A DNA stretch of 64,000 nucleotides from contig NC_003284.9 of the NCBI RefSeq assembly GCF_000002985.6, forward strand, positions 11,594,001-11,658,000. Reading direction: 5' to 3'. The notes below the pieces were generated by a model. It had not been told where the DNA came from. It saw only the letters and a list, made by a program, of their open reading frames with translations, and did not search any database. The translations under genes and the position numbers were made by a program. The first letter of the stretch is position 1, and each line of letters opens with the position of its first letter. The stretch comes from Caenorhabditis elegans (taxonomy: Eukaryota; Nematoda; Chromadorea; Rhabditida; Rhabditidae). Positions 38,420 to 51,738 of the stretch are shown here, piece after piece.

Positions 38420-41400
38420 ATGCCTAACCAACCACAACCGCGTAAAGCCACACGAGGCCGCGCAGCTCCCAGGTTCATGGAAAGTAAGTTTTCCCTTCAA
38501 TTCTTTCTGCTTTTTTGTTTTATTGCGTTTTCACTGCTACTTTGAGCCAACGCCAAAAACTGCAATATTGACTGCATTGATATTCTTTGCAAATGGCTCA
38601 CAACAACTTTTTGAGTAAGAAATTATTTTCAGAAACTATGTCAGTACACTTTTGTTTTGGATAATGGCATACTATTTAACATAACTGTGTAAAAATACAA
38701 CAACATTTACTTTAAAAATTATTTTGACATCCTCTCAAAGATTTTCTTTAATATCATTGTAACAAAAATAAAATAATTAAGGGAAAATTAAAGTTTTTTT
38801 TTTTTAATTTTAGAAAAATGTCTTGTGTTCTGTTTTCACGGCAATCCTCAGAAATTATGTTCAATTTTTTCACTAGAAATAGGTGTTTTATTACGTAAAA
38901 CCGCATGCTAAATTTACTCGAAATATATTTTTTTTTTTTGCTTTCTTAATTTTAACTGAGGAGGTTTCGCATTTAAAACTATTTCACTAACGCCAGTTGA
39001 TTTTGCACATGCCCACATTTTACACGGCTACAGTGAAATTAAGTAATAAATACCTCAAACATAAAACTGAAATTAGTACTCGATTATTTTGTTTCGTTTT
39101 CTTATATTTTTAACTACACCGTGATGCTATTAGATCATTCAAAATTAACTAATTTTTTGTTTTTAAAAAATTAAATGATCGTTTGAGAAATATTTTACAA
39201 TTTTAACAAGTGCATTGTTTTTCTTAATTTTTTTTTACTTAAAAACGGATTTTTTAGTAGCTCTCACTTTTATGACGTTTTCAATAAAACTAATGTTCCA
39301 TCCCCAAAAGCATTAGACATACTCAGTTGAACATGAAACATTTAGAAACATTTTAAAACTAGTGGCTCAAAAGGGCAAAAAATGAAATAAACAATTCTCT
39401 GATGCACTTTGTCTAAACAATTTTGAGGAACAAAGAACACGCTAAAATGCTAGAAAATAAAACATAAAACTCAATTTTCAAAAGAAATGCAAATCCCATT
39501 CCCTGCGTTCCAATTCTTAGAATAAATAAGTATTTCAGTGTCGGACAAAGTGGATTTCACGGCATGCGGTTGGATACTCACAATTTTCTCATATATTCTG
39601 GCAGTTCTCACGCTCCCAATATCAGTTTTCCTTTGTGTAAAGGTAGGGGCTTTTCGGTATCCCATCAATGTCATTCAAATACGTTGATATTTTGTAGGTT
39701 GCACAAGAGTACGAGCGAGCTGTGATATTTCGATTAGGACGGGTAAAACCAGGCGGTGCGCGGGGACCTGGTTTATTTTTCGTAGTGCCGTGTATAGATT
39801 CGTACAAGAAAATTGATTTGAGAACATTGTCCTTTGAAGTCCCACCACAAGAGTTACTTTCGAAAGATGCGGTGACCGTCGCTGTCGATGCAGTCGTGTT
39901 CTTCAGAATTTCAAATGCAACAATATCAGTTAGTTTTCACAAAAAAAATGAAAATTAATGTCGGAGAAGCACTTCAGTTGTAGAATGCTAAAGCAATTAG
40001 GTAGAAGTAATCAAATTAGAGTAACTGTCTTTTGTATTACTTTTTGATAATTGACGCAATTTTTAAACGTTGGACTATTTTGGTTTCTATTACGGATTTG
40101 GTTTTACATATGTATTATATATAAATCAACATTAAAAAAGGGCAGCTTCTGGTTTTTTTTAAGTGTTACCAGTTACCGTATTTCTTCTATTAATATGGCT
40201 GCAATACTATTTTTCGATGGTCTTCCCGCTTGCAACACTAATAGGGAGTGCAAGACTATTAGGGAGTGCAATACTAATTTTCAGAACATTTTTCTGACTT
40301 TGAGCTTACTATTTTTTTCTGAAAAAAAACTCGAATCTTATGTAAAAATTCAGAAAAGTTGATTGTAAATGCAACAAAAAGGTACAACAACTTCCAGTTC
40401 ATAGAAATTTTACCAAAAATTGTTGCAAAGTTGGCGAAAAATGTTATTAAAATCTCAAAATCAGTGAGGTGATTTTGTACCAAAAAAAGTAGACGCAAGA
40501 CTATTAGGGAGTGCAACACTAATAGGGAGTGCAATACTAATTTTCGGAGGGTGTTCAAGGTGCAATACTAATAGGGGTGCAAGTCTAATAGGGAGGACAT
40601 ACTAATAGAAGAAATACGGTAGTTTTAGTTTTAGCTAGAATGTTCAACTTTGTTAAATTTTTCGCCCCTGTTTTTGTTGTATGTTGTCTCTGTATTTTGA
40701 TAGTTTATGACGCATTTTTTTAGATAAAAGTAATACTACGGTCGCTGGGTGCACTTGAAATGTTTAAGCGTTAAAAAATATTTTATCAGTTGCAAAGTAC
40801 CTTCACGGCATTTAATCGTTTTAAGATATTTTGAGATATTCATCATAATATTAAAGTTTTCATAAAATAATATTAAAGAACATTCACATTTGTGGTTTTA
40901 CAATTACAAAATCGAAGTGTATCTACAATTACTCACTTTCTCATTGTTTTCAAACATTTTTTCCAGGTAATCAACATCGAAGATGCTGCTAGATCTACAA
41001 AGCTACTTGCACAAACGACCCTCCGTAACATTCTTGGAACCAAAACCCTTACAGAAATGTTATCTGATCGTGATGTCATTTCCCTACAGATGCAGGTTTG
41101 ATTTTATTCCCATCTCGAAATTGCTCATATTTGTGAGTTTTAAAAACAAAATAAATCCTATTTTTCAGGCAACTCTTGACGAAACGACAATCCCATGGGG
41201 CGTAAAAGTCGAACGCGTCGAGATGAAAGATGTTCGTCTTCCGTACCAATTGCAACGCGTAATGGCTGCTGAAGCAGAAGCGACAAGAGATGCAATGGCT
41301 AAAGTTGGTGGAATGAGATTTTGAGAGATTAATAAATACCAAACTATTTATTTCAGATAATTGCAGCAGAAGGAGAGAAGAATGCGTCAACAGCTCTCGC

Positions 41401-42336
41401 AGAAGCAGCTGATGTGGTGAGTATGAAGGAAACAATTAATCAATGTATGTATGCATAACAAACTTCATTACAGATTTCAATGTCTCCGTGTGCGATTCAA
41501 CTTCGTTATTTGCAAACATTGAATAGCATAAGGTAATGTAAATTTATATAATGAGACATACAAAAAAATAAACTCAAAAAATTTATTCAATGAGGAATCG
41601 TTCGTAAAATGCAAAATCTTTAGAAATTTTTCATCATTCCCATATATGTGGCAGTTTTTGCTTTTAATTTTGCTTCAACCACAGAAGCGGCATTTTTCAC
41701 TGCAAGTTTTTTGAATGGTCTTCGCTAAAAAATCCTTTCATAACCTCATTAACCATTTGTAAAATGGGTCGTGCCAGAGAATTTAGCTCTTAATTTTCAA
41801 TTGCTTAAAAATGTCGCTTTGCCAAAAATTACTTGGTTTCGAATAGCCCTCAGAATAAGCTTTCATATACTTTATGTTTATTGGGTAAAATCCTTCATCA
41901 TATTGGATAGTTTTCTAGTGATTAGAATATATAATAATACAACAATTTGCCGACCATCTTAGATGTAGTTTATACAATTTCAATTATTTTTGGCATAAGT
42001 TGAAAAATAGCTTGACTGTTACTCGATACGTTGAACGTAAAAAACAATCAGTATTCCATTTAATTCTAGAAAAAACACTTTAGTATGATATTTTATCAAG
42101 CTCTGTAAGAATTTCAACAGTAGTTCCTTCCTGCATAATAATCAAGTTATAATATTAAAAACACCTTTTTTTAGCTCGGAGAAAAACAACACAATTGTAT
42201 TCCCCTTCCCAATGGAAATGATGTCCCGTTTCATCAAGCGACAAGGAAAACATGTTTTGAAAAAGTTGGTTTTTTGTTCTAACTATTCAATATTACATCT
42301 TTCAATTTCAGAATGGGTGCGCTGAAGTACAGCTGA
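38420..42336 (+). CDS. sto-6: Stomatin-6
   Basis: A stomatin/SPFH membrane protein. Exons: 38420-38483, 39539-39642, 39698-39928, 40967-41095, 41169-41303, 41357-41416, 41474-41532, 42175-42264 and 42312-42336. All phases agree, giving 298 aa. The N-terminus is basic (MPNQPQPRKATRGRAAPRF). The hairpin keeps its proline (LAVLTLPISVFLCVK). It is followed by QEYERAVIFRLGR, RGPGLFFVVPCID, VPPQE, VINIEDAARSTKLLAQTTLR, VERVEMKDVRLP, coiled-coil AEAEATRDAMAK and IVFPFPMEMM. It ends in an extra KRQGKHVLKK/MGALKYS tail on a tiny last exon that sto-4 lacks. Intron 3 carries a MITE. The name rests on recalled length and its sto-4 neighbour. Confidence 0.92.
40176..40619. mobile_element. Tc1/mariner-type MITE in sto-6 intron 3
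   Basis: A 444-bp element with inverted ends CCGTATTTCTTCTATTA(A/G)TATG, differing at one base in 22, each flanked by TA (40174-40175 and 40620-40621). The TA target duplication points to a Tc1/mariner-class transposase. The interior repeats a unit resembling ACTAATAGGGAGTGCAA several times near both ends. It has no coding capacity. It lies wholly between exons and leaves the sto-6 frame untouched. Confidence 0.85.
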
Positions 42337-42584
42337 ATATGAAACTCTTTCCGAATCTTCCCTTTTTTTCTTTCCTGCACGCCATCGTATTCAATGAATG
42401 TGTCAATCTTTCTACTTCCTTTCTGTCAAAAACTCTTCTTTGTGCACATTTATTCATTCGCTACCACTTTTTCACTCTTATTTCTTTTATCCCGGTCTTT
42501 TTCTCAATTGAATGAAACAATTTATAGTAGAAGGCAACGATTATTCCAGTTTTCGGTAAGTGGGAGCCATATGACTCACTTTCT

Positions 42585-42620
42585 GCTTCTGAGCTCAAAA
42601 ATGCTTCTGAGCTCAAAAAC
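42585..42620. repeat. 18-bp tandem duplication
   Basis: TGCTTCTGAGCTCAAAAA occurs twice head to tail without a mismatch. Confidence 0.9.
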
Positions 42621-44500
42621 ATACAGGTTTGTGTACTGTATGTAGTTATGTACAACTTTAACATTGTGATCTTTGACATTTTGCGTTCCGGCGGCAGAAT
42701 GCTTCTGCATCACTCATTCTAAATGTCTCAAGCCTTGTATTTCATTTTTGTGAGAAGTGCTTCCGTTTCACTTTGTTGTCTTCAATGATTCTCAATCGGT
42801 TGTTGTCTGCCATGGTCACACCGAACTTCCGAAACAACAAAAGAATTTGCGATGCTTCTTCCGGACACTTTACATTTCCAAGCTCTGTTTTTTTCTCTAT
42901 AATAGTAATGTTTTTTGTGAAATTTCACCAAGAGATATCGATCAAAATTTCTTTAAAAATTTATGTTATGGTTTTCAAATAGTCACAACTCAAAATATAC
43001 ACTTTAAAATTAAAAACAATTATTAAGGCATGAAATTAAACGGCCGATTTAGCAAGCTCAATTTTGCCGATTTCTTCGGAAACTTTTAAAATTTGAAATT
43101 TGGGACAATTTGCTAACATGAAAAACATCTTGCAGTAATCAAACTGATCTCATAAAACTTTTCATTGTGGAAATTTAATTTTTCATAAATAGAACACATG
43201 TGAACGTTTCTTTGACATTGGCTGTGCATTTGCGGATTATTTTATTGGAAAACAGTTTTTCAAACAGAAAACGTATACGTTGAATACTTCAAAAAAAAAC
43301 TTGATAAAACTGTTTTCAACACTTTTTTACATACAAGTTGTTTTGCTAAATCTTTTAGTCACGTTTATTCAAAAATATTTCTAATTCTCTAAAACATAAT
43401 TTGGATAGAACTGTCGACGTTTATGCAAACACAAACACAAACACTCAAAATATAAATAATACTTTATAATTCAATTTTATCTATATAGGAACTCACATTT
43501 TTTGTTGAAAAGAAATGTGTACAGATCTGACATCATTTGTGGCTCATGAAAGAAGTACTTCTGGCTCTCATCTTGGTTTGTTTGTTACTTAATTGAAAAT
43601 TCAATTTGATGCGTGTCTTCTTTTCAGAATCACCAGAAACAGCCGTGCCATTCCAGGCGCCTCTTTTCCGCGACACCCGAAAATTCCATCTTTTTAATTT
43701 TTTTTAGTTGGCCAGGGCGTCCGACCAGGCAAAACATCTGAGAACGTGCTTATTTACTGCTGCCGTTGCCCCTGCCCCGGCCTGCTTTTTGTCACCGTGT
43801 GGCCCGTCTGCTCTGAAAAAAAAATCATTTTGGTGACGAGGAGCACCAGAGCACAAGCCGAAACTCGCTAAACTTCTCACTTTTCATAACGAGAAAAATG
43901 TGTCGCCTGCTTCTATTACTTTTCCGAACTCGATATATTGTTACAACCGACAGGTGTGAGTAATATGTGCCAGTTGGAATATAAATCGTTTAGTGTTCAA
44001 CGAGCCAACCTAACGTTTTGTTTTACACCTTTCAAAAACATCACCAAAAATCAATTTTCCGGATTATTTGAAACAGAAATTCATTTTAGTTTCAACAAAG
44101 AAAATATATACATTTTTTCCTTTGTATTGATCATAATTAAAATAAATCAGTAGAGAAGCAGCAAAGTATATAATCGTTTAAAAATTCACTGTTATAGATA
44201 GAATCCTATTTGGCTTAGTATGCGGAACTTTTGTAAATAATACTTAATAATTCACATTTCACTGGTGATAGTTGAAGAACAATTTGGTTATAATATTTTT
44301 AACTGGCTCACATAACAAATAAAAAAACAATTTTCAAATTTGTTTTATGAAAAACTATCAAGCAGTAAGTTGCCCACCATTTCATGTTAATTTACTTTCA
44401 AGTTATGTTTCTCAATATATGTATACAAGTAAGTATAATGGATATTGTTCAAGTGAGTATAATTTAATTTTGACTTTTTCCCAAGTAATTTAGTTCTGAG

Positions 44501-44942
44501 CAGGGATGGGCGATGAACCGACTATTTCGGCGAACGGCGAATTCGGCGATCGCCGAATTTCAAAATTTTTGGCAAACGGCAAATTTGGCGGTTTTTCGGC
44601 CAATTTTTCGGCCAATTTTTCGGTTAATTTTCAGCTGATTTTTGGCAAATGCGGCAAATTTGGCTACAACTGTGAATATAGATTTAGGAAGTTTACATTT
44701 GTTTCGATCATTTTTTTTATTTTTCGAAGAACTGAAAAGAAATGGAGTGTTCTGGAAACCAAAACTTAATTGTTTGCAAATTAAAATAACATAAACGCGT
44801 TCCATTGCACTCACAAAAATCGCCGGGCGGCGAATAATCGGCGAATTCAGCGGATGCCGAGATGAAACATTTTCGGCGAACGGCGAACTCGGCGAAATAA
44901 AAAATTATCGGCAAACGTTCGGCTATTCGCCGCCCATCCCTG
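44501..44942. mobile_element. hAT-like MITE with CAGGGATGGGCG termini
   Basis: A 442-bp element. It begins CAGGGATGGGCG and ends CGCCCATCCCTG. Both arms are filled with imperfect TTCGGCGAACGGCGAA-type repeats that pair with each other. The flanks GTTCTGAG (44493-44500) and GTTCGGAG (44943-44950) form an 8-b target duplication with one mismatch. CAGGG ends plus 8-bp duplications are the hAT signature. The 87-aa frame inside is low complexity and not a gene. Confidence 0.9.
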
Positions 44943-47900
44943 GTTCGGAGCATATTCATGTCAAAACGACATGTCTCCTAACTTTTGCCACATCTGAGAT
45001 ACATCACCCTTTTCTGATTAGTTTCTAAAAGATCATTTGGTTTTTTTTAATTTGCACTAATTCTGATGCCGTCTTTTTACAAATTGCCAGTCCTTGATTC
45101 CTTGACATTCTCTCCAACGTTTCCTCCCATCTTTTCTTCATTTCTGCTCTTCTGGACAATTCAATTAACTAAATTTACATTCTTCGTATTGCCTTTTTCT
45201 GACATGTTGCGGTGGCACTCATCGGCAGTGCACATAACCTCATCAAGTGTGCGCCCTTCCGTCCTCGTACGATGCGTCTGGGACCAGGTCCTTATGGTGA
45301 GCCGCACATAAAACGATAAATCGTTTTCTTGGTCTCCTTCCAGCCACTTGCGGTGCGTTTATATATATATATATGCTTTTGTGAAAGAAAGCACTTGGAA
45401 GAAGAAACCTTTCTCCAGAACGTCTAATCTTTTTTCATTCTATGAGGTTCTCTTTTCAATGTTGAGGATCACAAGAAGACATCATTTGTCATGCACTTAA
45501 GTGGCAAGCTGTGCATTGAAGATTGATGGTAAGATACCAGAAAATGAAAATTGAAAGTTTGGCATAAACAGACAATATTTCAATGAACTTATTATTTTTA
45601 TTTGGAAAAGCCAGAAACCAGTGATAAAAGTTTAAACTTTCACACTTCAGACGCTTGTACTTCTTTGAAATAATGATTAGGTTTTTTGAATTTTGTAGTC
45701 AGCTTATTAAAATGACTGATCCTTGTCCATAGAGCCATTATTGATTTTTTTTGTGAAAAAAACATTTTTGAGTTAGATGCGATTGTACTCGATGCCAAAA
45801 ATCGACCTGTCAGATGTCTGACTTTTTTAGATATAAATTTTGTCAAAACAAATTTGCTAAAAACCGTACCACATCATAGTCAATTTTTTTGTTGGATAAC
45901 GCGGTGTTTTCTTAAATTTCCCCATTAAGTTATTAGAGTTTTATTACAGTATTTATTTCACAACAACACCGTTTTCGGATATCTTAAAAGCCTGAAAAAA
46001 GCCGGAAACTTTATTTTTAGTTTTTCCAATGCTATTACACTCTATTAGATTTTTCGGAGCTTGAACATTTGGTTTGTCGAATATAGAAAACTTCGGAAGA
46101 TCAAATGAAAATCATTGCCAAATGTTTCGATTTTTGTTTTAGATTCTCAACATTTTTTCAGAATATATCTGTGTAGTCAGAAGATTTCAAATTATTTTAT
46201 GACACTTGGCCTTCAGGACCATCAGCATAGCGTAGTAAATCAGAAATGAGTTATCATTTTAGTCTAAATCTGTAAATTATTTGCAAGTGCTTTGAGCGTA
46301 TGTTCTACCCCCTCTGTTGAAATTAAAAAAAAACATATCAAGTTAATTTGGAAATTTTAATTTTCTTTGAAAAAAGTTTCATTTCATAAAGTTCGGTAAA
46401 ATTCAAAGCGATGTGTTTCTGATTAATCACATCTTGTTTTTATGTCCAGGCATGATATAGTTTTTTGAGAAAATTTTTTGCTTCTGCTATAATGTCTTAG
46501 CTGGCTTTGAGAATGCGCGGGAAAATGTGACAAATGGGAAATAATTACGTATAAAAAAATGGAAAATGAAAAGAGCGACGATCTTTTGACATTTGTGGAA
46601 AGAAAGAGATCTGATTGACGGAGCAATCTACGGAATGGCCGCCGCAGAGTTCTCTCCATTTCTCCCGCTCTACTTCTTCTTCTTCCGAGACATCAAATGT
46701 TTATGTGACAGAAAATATATTCTCTCCCACTCTACATCTTTTTTCCATTGCTCATTCACTCCCTCTCACTCTATTTTACTTTATTGCTTCGCTAGGCTTG
46801 ATGTATTGAAGTTTTTCCGAGTTGCGGCAGTGAAGTGCGCAATTCAATTTACCGCACTTTTAGTTTTTTTTTATTCCTGACGTTTTTTCCTAAGCTTTTC
46901 TGTCCAATTTTATTCTTTTTTGAATGTTTTGTTGCAAAACATTGTGTTTGTTTTGTTCAGCAGAACTGTTTCTTTGACTATTTTCTGCAGTAAAACTTTG
47001 AAATTTGTTTTATAAAGTTTGGTAGTAGCTTTTTTAACAATAAGCTTTGAGAGCGATTACAAAAAATTAGAAACAGACAGGTTTCATTTTGCAATTAGAA
47101 CCTTCCTATTTGTCATATTGTATTGTAGATTATGAATTAATTCAGTGGTACAAAAAAATTTTATCTACATGTTGGTGATTTTACGTATGTTCACTTTTTG
47201 TATGTATTTTTTTAACGTGAAAATGAAACCTAATGAACATTTCGGTCAGAAGTTACCTATGTACAAAAGAAATTCATAAATCATGAAAAAATAACTTATT
47301 TTAACAAAAATTGTCAAAAATTGGAAAATATATTTTTAAATATTTTGGAAAGCCTCAAACTCGCAAATTAAAAGTTAGGCGCACATTGAATGTAGACATT
47401 TTTTCTACATTTTACATTTTTATGCATCTAATTCTTAAGTTTTCATTTATCTTAACTTTTCTTCCAAACAAAAACATGACAAAACGCTTTGTCCTAGTTT
47501 TGTAATTTCAATTTTTCTCAGTCAAGCTACTGCTTTCAACGGACCACATCAAAAGCACATGTTGAAAAATTTATAAAACTTTTCCAATTTTTGCATTAAT
47601 AGAACTTGAAAACCGTAGATAGGAAGGAGTTCGAAAACAAGATAATTTTTAGTTCAGGCATGAGCCATCTTTTCATAGCGAACCAAATTTTCTAGAATCC
47701 GAAAGGAAGAAGAAAACAGGAATGGTGAAGCAGAGCGGAAAAAACTAAGAAAACAAGTCTGGAATTTTGCCAAAGAGAAAATATCAAGTGACACATTTTC
47801 CGCAACCCGCGCGATGAGAAGCTTTTCAACTAAAACATACTTTAGTATATGTATCTATATACATATAGACGTATTTTTCTCGAAGAAGAGTCCTACCAAT

Positions 47901-48156
47901 TTCATGAATGACTTCGTGAATTCGATTCCAATTTGTCGAATGAGAATGTGAAGATGAATAGAATGAGAAGGCAGAACGAATCAAATTCTTGCGTCTCCGC
48001 CTCCGCCACTGGAGCGCTCGGGAGCTTCTCATCTGTAGTGTTAGTGAGCGCTTGCGTTGTCCCGCGGACAGCGTCTATTCCTCGCTTTTTCTTCGCTTTC
48101 CTTTCGTTTTTGCATCCGTATTCAGTTCACAAAAAAGATAATACTGGTGCTTTTTG

Positions 48157-48171
48157 CCCCCCCCCCCCCCC
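48157..48171. repeat. Poly-C tract (15 C)
   Basis: An uninterrupted run of 15 C, so G on the - strand. Such tracts can form G-quadruplexes and in C. elegans are known deletion hotspots when the helicase DOG-1 is missing. Confidence 0.95.
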
Positions 48172-49951
48172 AACCCTCCCTCATGCTTCTCACTTCTCCC
48201 CCCTCCCCTTCTAAAATTCTATTTGAGCCTCTTCTTTCAACTGCCCGCACATGCCGCTATTTTTCAACTCTGCTCTTGAGAATTCAGTCGCAATTCAGTT
48301 CTTCAGCGTTTTTTTTTCTCTGTTGCTTTCAGGAGTTTTAATCGTTTCGGTGGCTTGCTATTCCATGAGTGTGGACGCATTCTTCCAGTAGTTATCTCTG
48401 GACACTCCTCGCTGCTGTAGCTCAATTTGATGTGGTGAACGAGTGAAATCGCAATAAATAGACACAATTCTCCCTTTGAGATTTCAAATCCCGAACAACC
48501 CGTCTTTTTCTTTACTCTATACCAAGCATTTACCAACCAATATTTTCATCTTATTTTTGCAACTATCAGTTTTTAACACCCCGCTTCTACATACAATTCA
48601 AAAAAAAAACATTATCTGTAGGAATAAAAAAATAAATAAAAAGAAAGACAGCTAGAGGAACTGGCCATCCCATATTGCGCATTGTGAAAGAAAAAGAATT
48701 TTAAATGAACTGTTAATAAATGATGAGAATGCCTCTCAATTTCGATCTATATGCTAACCATTTTTAGCTTTAAAAATAACACATCGTACATGTTTATATA
48801 ACTTCACTATTGGATGAAAATTAATTGAAAATTGTAAATTTATACTTCCAGAAACACAGTAATTTCACAAAAAAATATTGCTCGCAATTCAAGTCACTAG
48901 TTCTCTCAAACGATTTGTATACTTTACAACTCTCCACTGCGAGCCTAACTTTATCACTGATGTAACATAATTAAGTGATTGAGATATTTTTGGTATTTCT
49001 GTAATATCCGTACCCAAAAAAAAAATTCCCATTAACTTCTACTCAACATTATAATTGAATGAAAACGTGGTGCTAGGTTGCGTGTTTAGGCTTAGACAGC
49101 CGTCATTTCTAAGCCATATTGTAAAAGTACTATATTTTTCATTGTATATTGGAGGAACAATAGGGAAGCATAAAAAACAAAAATATGCGTAGTTGAGTGG
49201 TCCATCCCAGACCTCAATCTTCCATTTTTTGACTGATCTTCCAACAAAAATACTGAATTCTGAACTATTGGATGTAAAATAGACTTATGCTAAAATGTCG
49301 ATGTTCCGAATCTATTTGGTACAACAGTTAGGAGAAGTGCTAAATCTTCAGTACTTACTTCTTGCTCGTACCCTCAAGCAATTTAAATGTATCTATTTCA
49401 AAGTCCGAAACGTCATAAGTTATTCTACGATTCAAACAAAATGAACGCATTCCACATATTCTCTCAAGCTCTCATTTTTGACCCATGGAGCAGCTTATTT
49501 TGGCTGCAAAAAGTTAAGCTGAAATGTAAGAAGGTTACGAGTTCCAAACGGCTTTATTTGGCTTTACAGAAACCAACTATTTATTTCTGATCGTTTGGCG
49601 TAAGAATCTCTTTTTCTGGTTAAAAATACATTATGGTTTGAAAATCGAATTTTCTCCAGAATATGTGTTCTAATTCCTATTCATTTTTTTTCTGATTCAC
49701 GTCATTGAATATCCGAGAGCCACAAATCCTATTACATATCCATCGTAATGCTTCCACGCGCACACTTTAACACAACAGAAACATCGCGTTGAAAACAAAC
49801 CGAGAAGAAGAAAAAGTCAAGAGGGGGGTCCCATCTTCTTCTCATTCCATGTTGGCTCTAATTATATCCAATAGGTCCTTCTCTTTTTCTCCCTCTTGGC
49901 ATTCACTCCCACCCAAACAGACAAATATCGCCGGACACATACGCTCGCTCG

Positions 49952-50127
<176 letters not shown>

Positions 50128-50399
50128 ACACCTTCTGTCCTTCTTCTCCCGTTTTTCTGTCTGTTTTTCTCAGTTCATCTTACGTCGCCTCCCATCCTTC
50201 TTCGTGTGGCACCATCGCTCAGCCGGCACAAATTGTTCGGTACGGCTTCCCATATTTTGCTCAGAGTTATCCTAAAAGTGAAGTGTTTTCTATGTTTTTT
50301 TGAGATTTTTCCTCACAATCTAATTGAGTTCTAAAGATTCTCCTTTTGAAATTTTGTTGGACACTTGAAAAATTTCAGCCACCACCACTAACAAAAACC

Positions 50400-50426
50400 A
50401 TGCAACAAGACAACTATCAGGTCTAA
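50400..50426 (+). promoter_or_regulatory. Upstream ORF in the sto-4 leader
   Basis: An 8-codon frame (MQQDNYQV, then TAA) ends 16 bp before the sto-4 ATG. It lies after an AAATTTCAG acceptor at about 50378, where the leader may be trans-spliced. If it is present in the message it could lower sto-4 translation. Alternatively the CAG|GTCTAA inside it is a weak donor. Confidence 0.4.
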
Positions 50427-50442
50427 GTGTCCACCTTGAGAT

Positions 50443-51702
50443 ATGCAACGTCAAGGCACTGTCCGAGCTCCGTGTTCACGAATTGTTGATCGTAAGTTGA
50501 TCTTTATACCGCACTATATACATGATGAATATTATAGCTGTAGACCTATGTAGATACTATTTTATGCATCGAATTTTTTTTTTAGAAATTAGTGTTCAAC
50601 GTCGATTCAAGTCAAAACTTCATTTGACTATGAGTCATATTGTGATTACTAGTAATCACAATTTGAGAAGGCTTTGAGAAATCATTTACTGACGGTTGGG
50701 AAAGTTGAAACATGTGTAGATTAGTTACATTGTATGGATTACGTTGCTAATATTTCTAAGCATTATGCGAATGGCTTAAGATAAATATCAAATATTATTC
50801 AAGGATACTTTTTGGTGTCAGCATGAACTTTTTGATCTAGATTAAAATAATAAACGTTCTTAATTTGGTTTCTTGCAATAAACACAGTGACTAAGAACGT
50901 TGCCATTCTTGGGGGGCAACGAATGTCTCTCACTAGCTGAGAAATGTATTTTTAATTGAGACAGCAAACGACTAAACGTTCTATTTTTGTAGGCGGCTTT
51001 GCCATGTGATTGAGTTAGATTGCTCTGCTTCACAAAATGTTAGTATGTGCTGGATTAATTGGGGCACAGCTTGTCTGGAACAAAATAGTGAGGAAATAAA
51101 ACGCCTATTTTCAGCTCACCAAAAAGTAAATTATACCGTTTGCGGATGGATCATAACAATCATCAGTTATCTTGTTGTTTTGTTCACTTTACCTCTTTCT
51201 GCATTTTTTTGTCTTAAGGTGAGTACAACTGATAATTTTTCGAAGAAAAACAATTGAGCAAACAGGTTGTGCAAGAATATGAGCGAGCCGTTATATTTCG
51301 CTTGGGTCGACTGAAACACGGAGGAGCTCGCGGCCCCGGCATATTTTTCATCATTCCATGCATAGAATCATTTAAGAAAATAGATCTTCGTGTTGTTTCG
51401 TTTGATGTTCCGCCACAAGAGGTATTTGTACCAAATATCAATGTTGAAGGCAATATTTCAAATTTCAGATTTTGTCAAAAGATTCTGTCACCGTTTCTGT
51501 GGATGCTGTTATTTACTTTAGAATATCTAACGCTACGGTGTCGGTGAGTGATGAATTTCTAAACTACATCAAGTTTATTCGCTTCTGGCGAAAGTATCTC
51601 TTTTTTTTTTGACCAATACACATTTTGTGTTGTACGATTTTTATTTCTTCATATTGAGAAGAAAGTACTTCCTCTCCTGCGTGCTTCCGTGGCGCAATAG
51701 GC

Positions 51703-51738
<36 letters not shown>

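Noticed and set aside
38166-38618. 150-aa + strand frame overlapping the sto-6 start
   Set aside because: It is in a different frame from sto-6 exon 1, runs through the sto-6 donor and resembles no protein.
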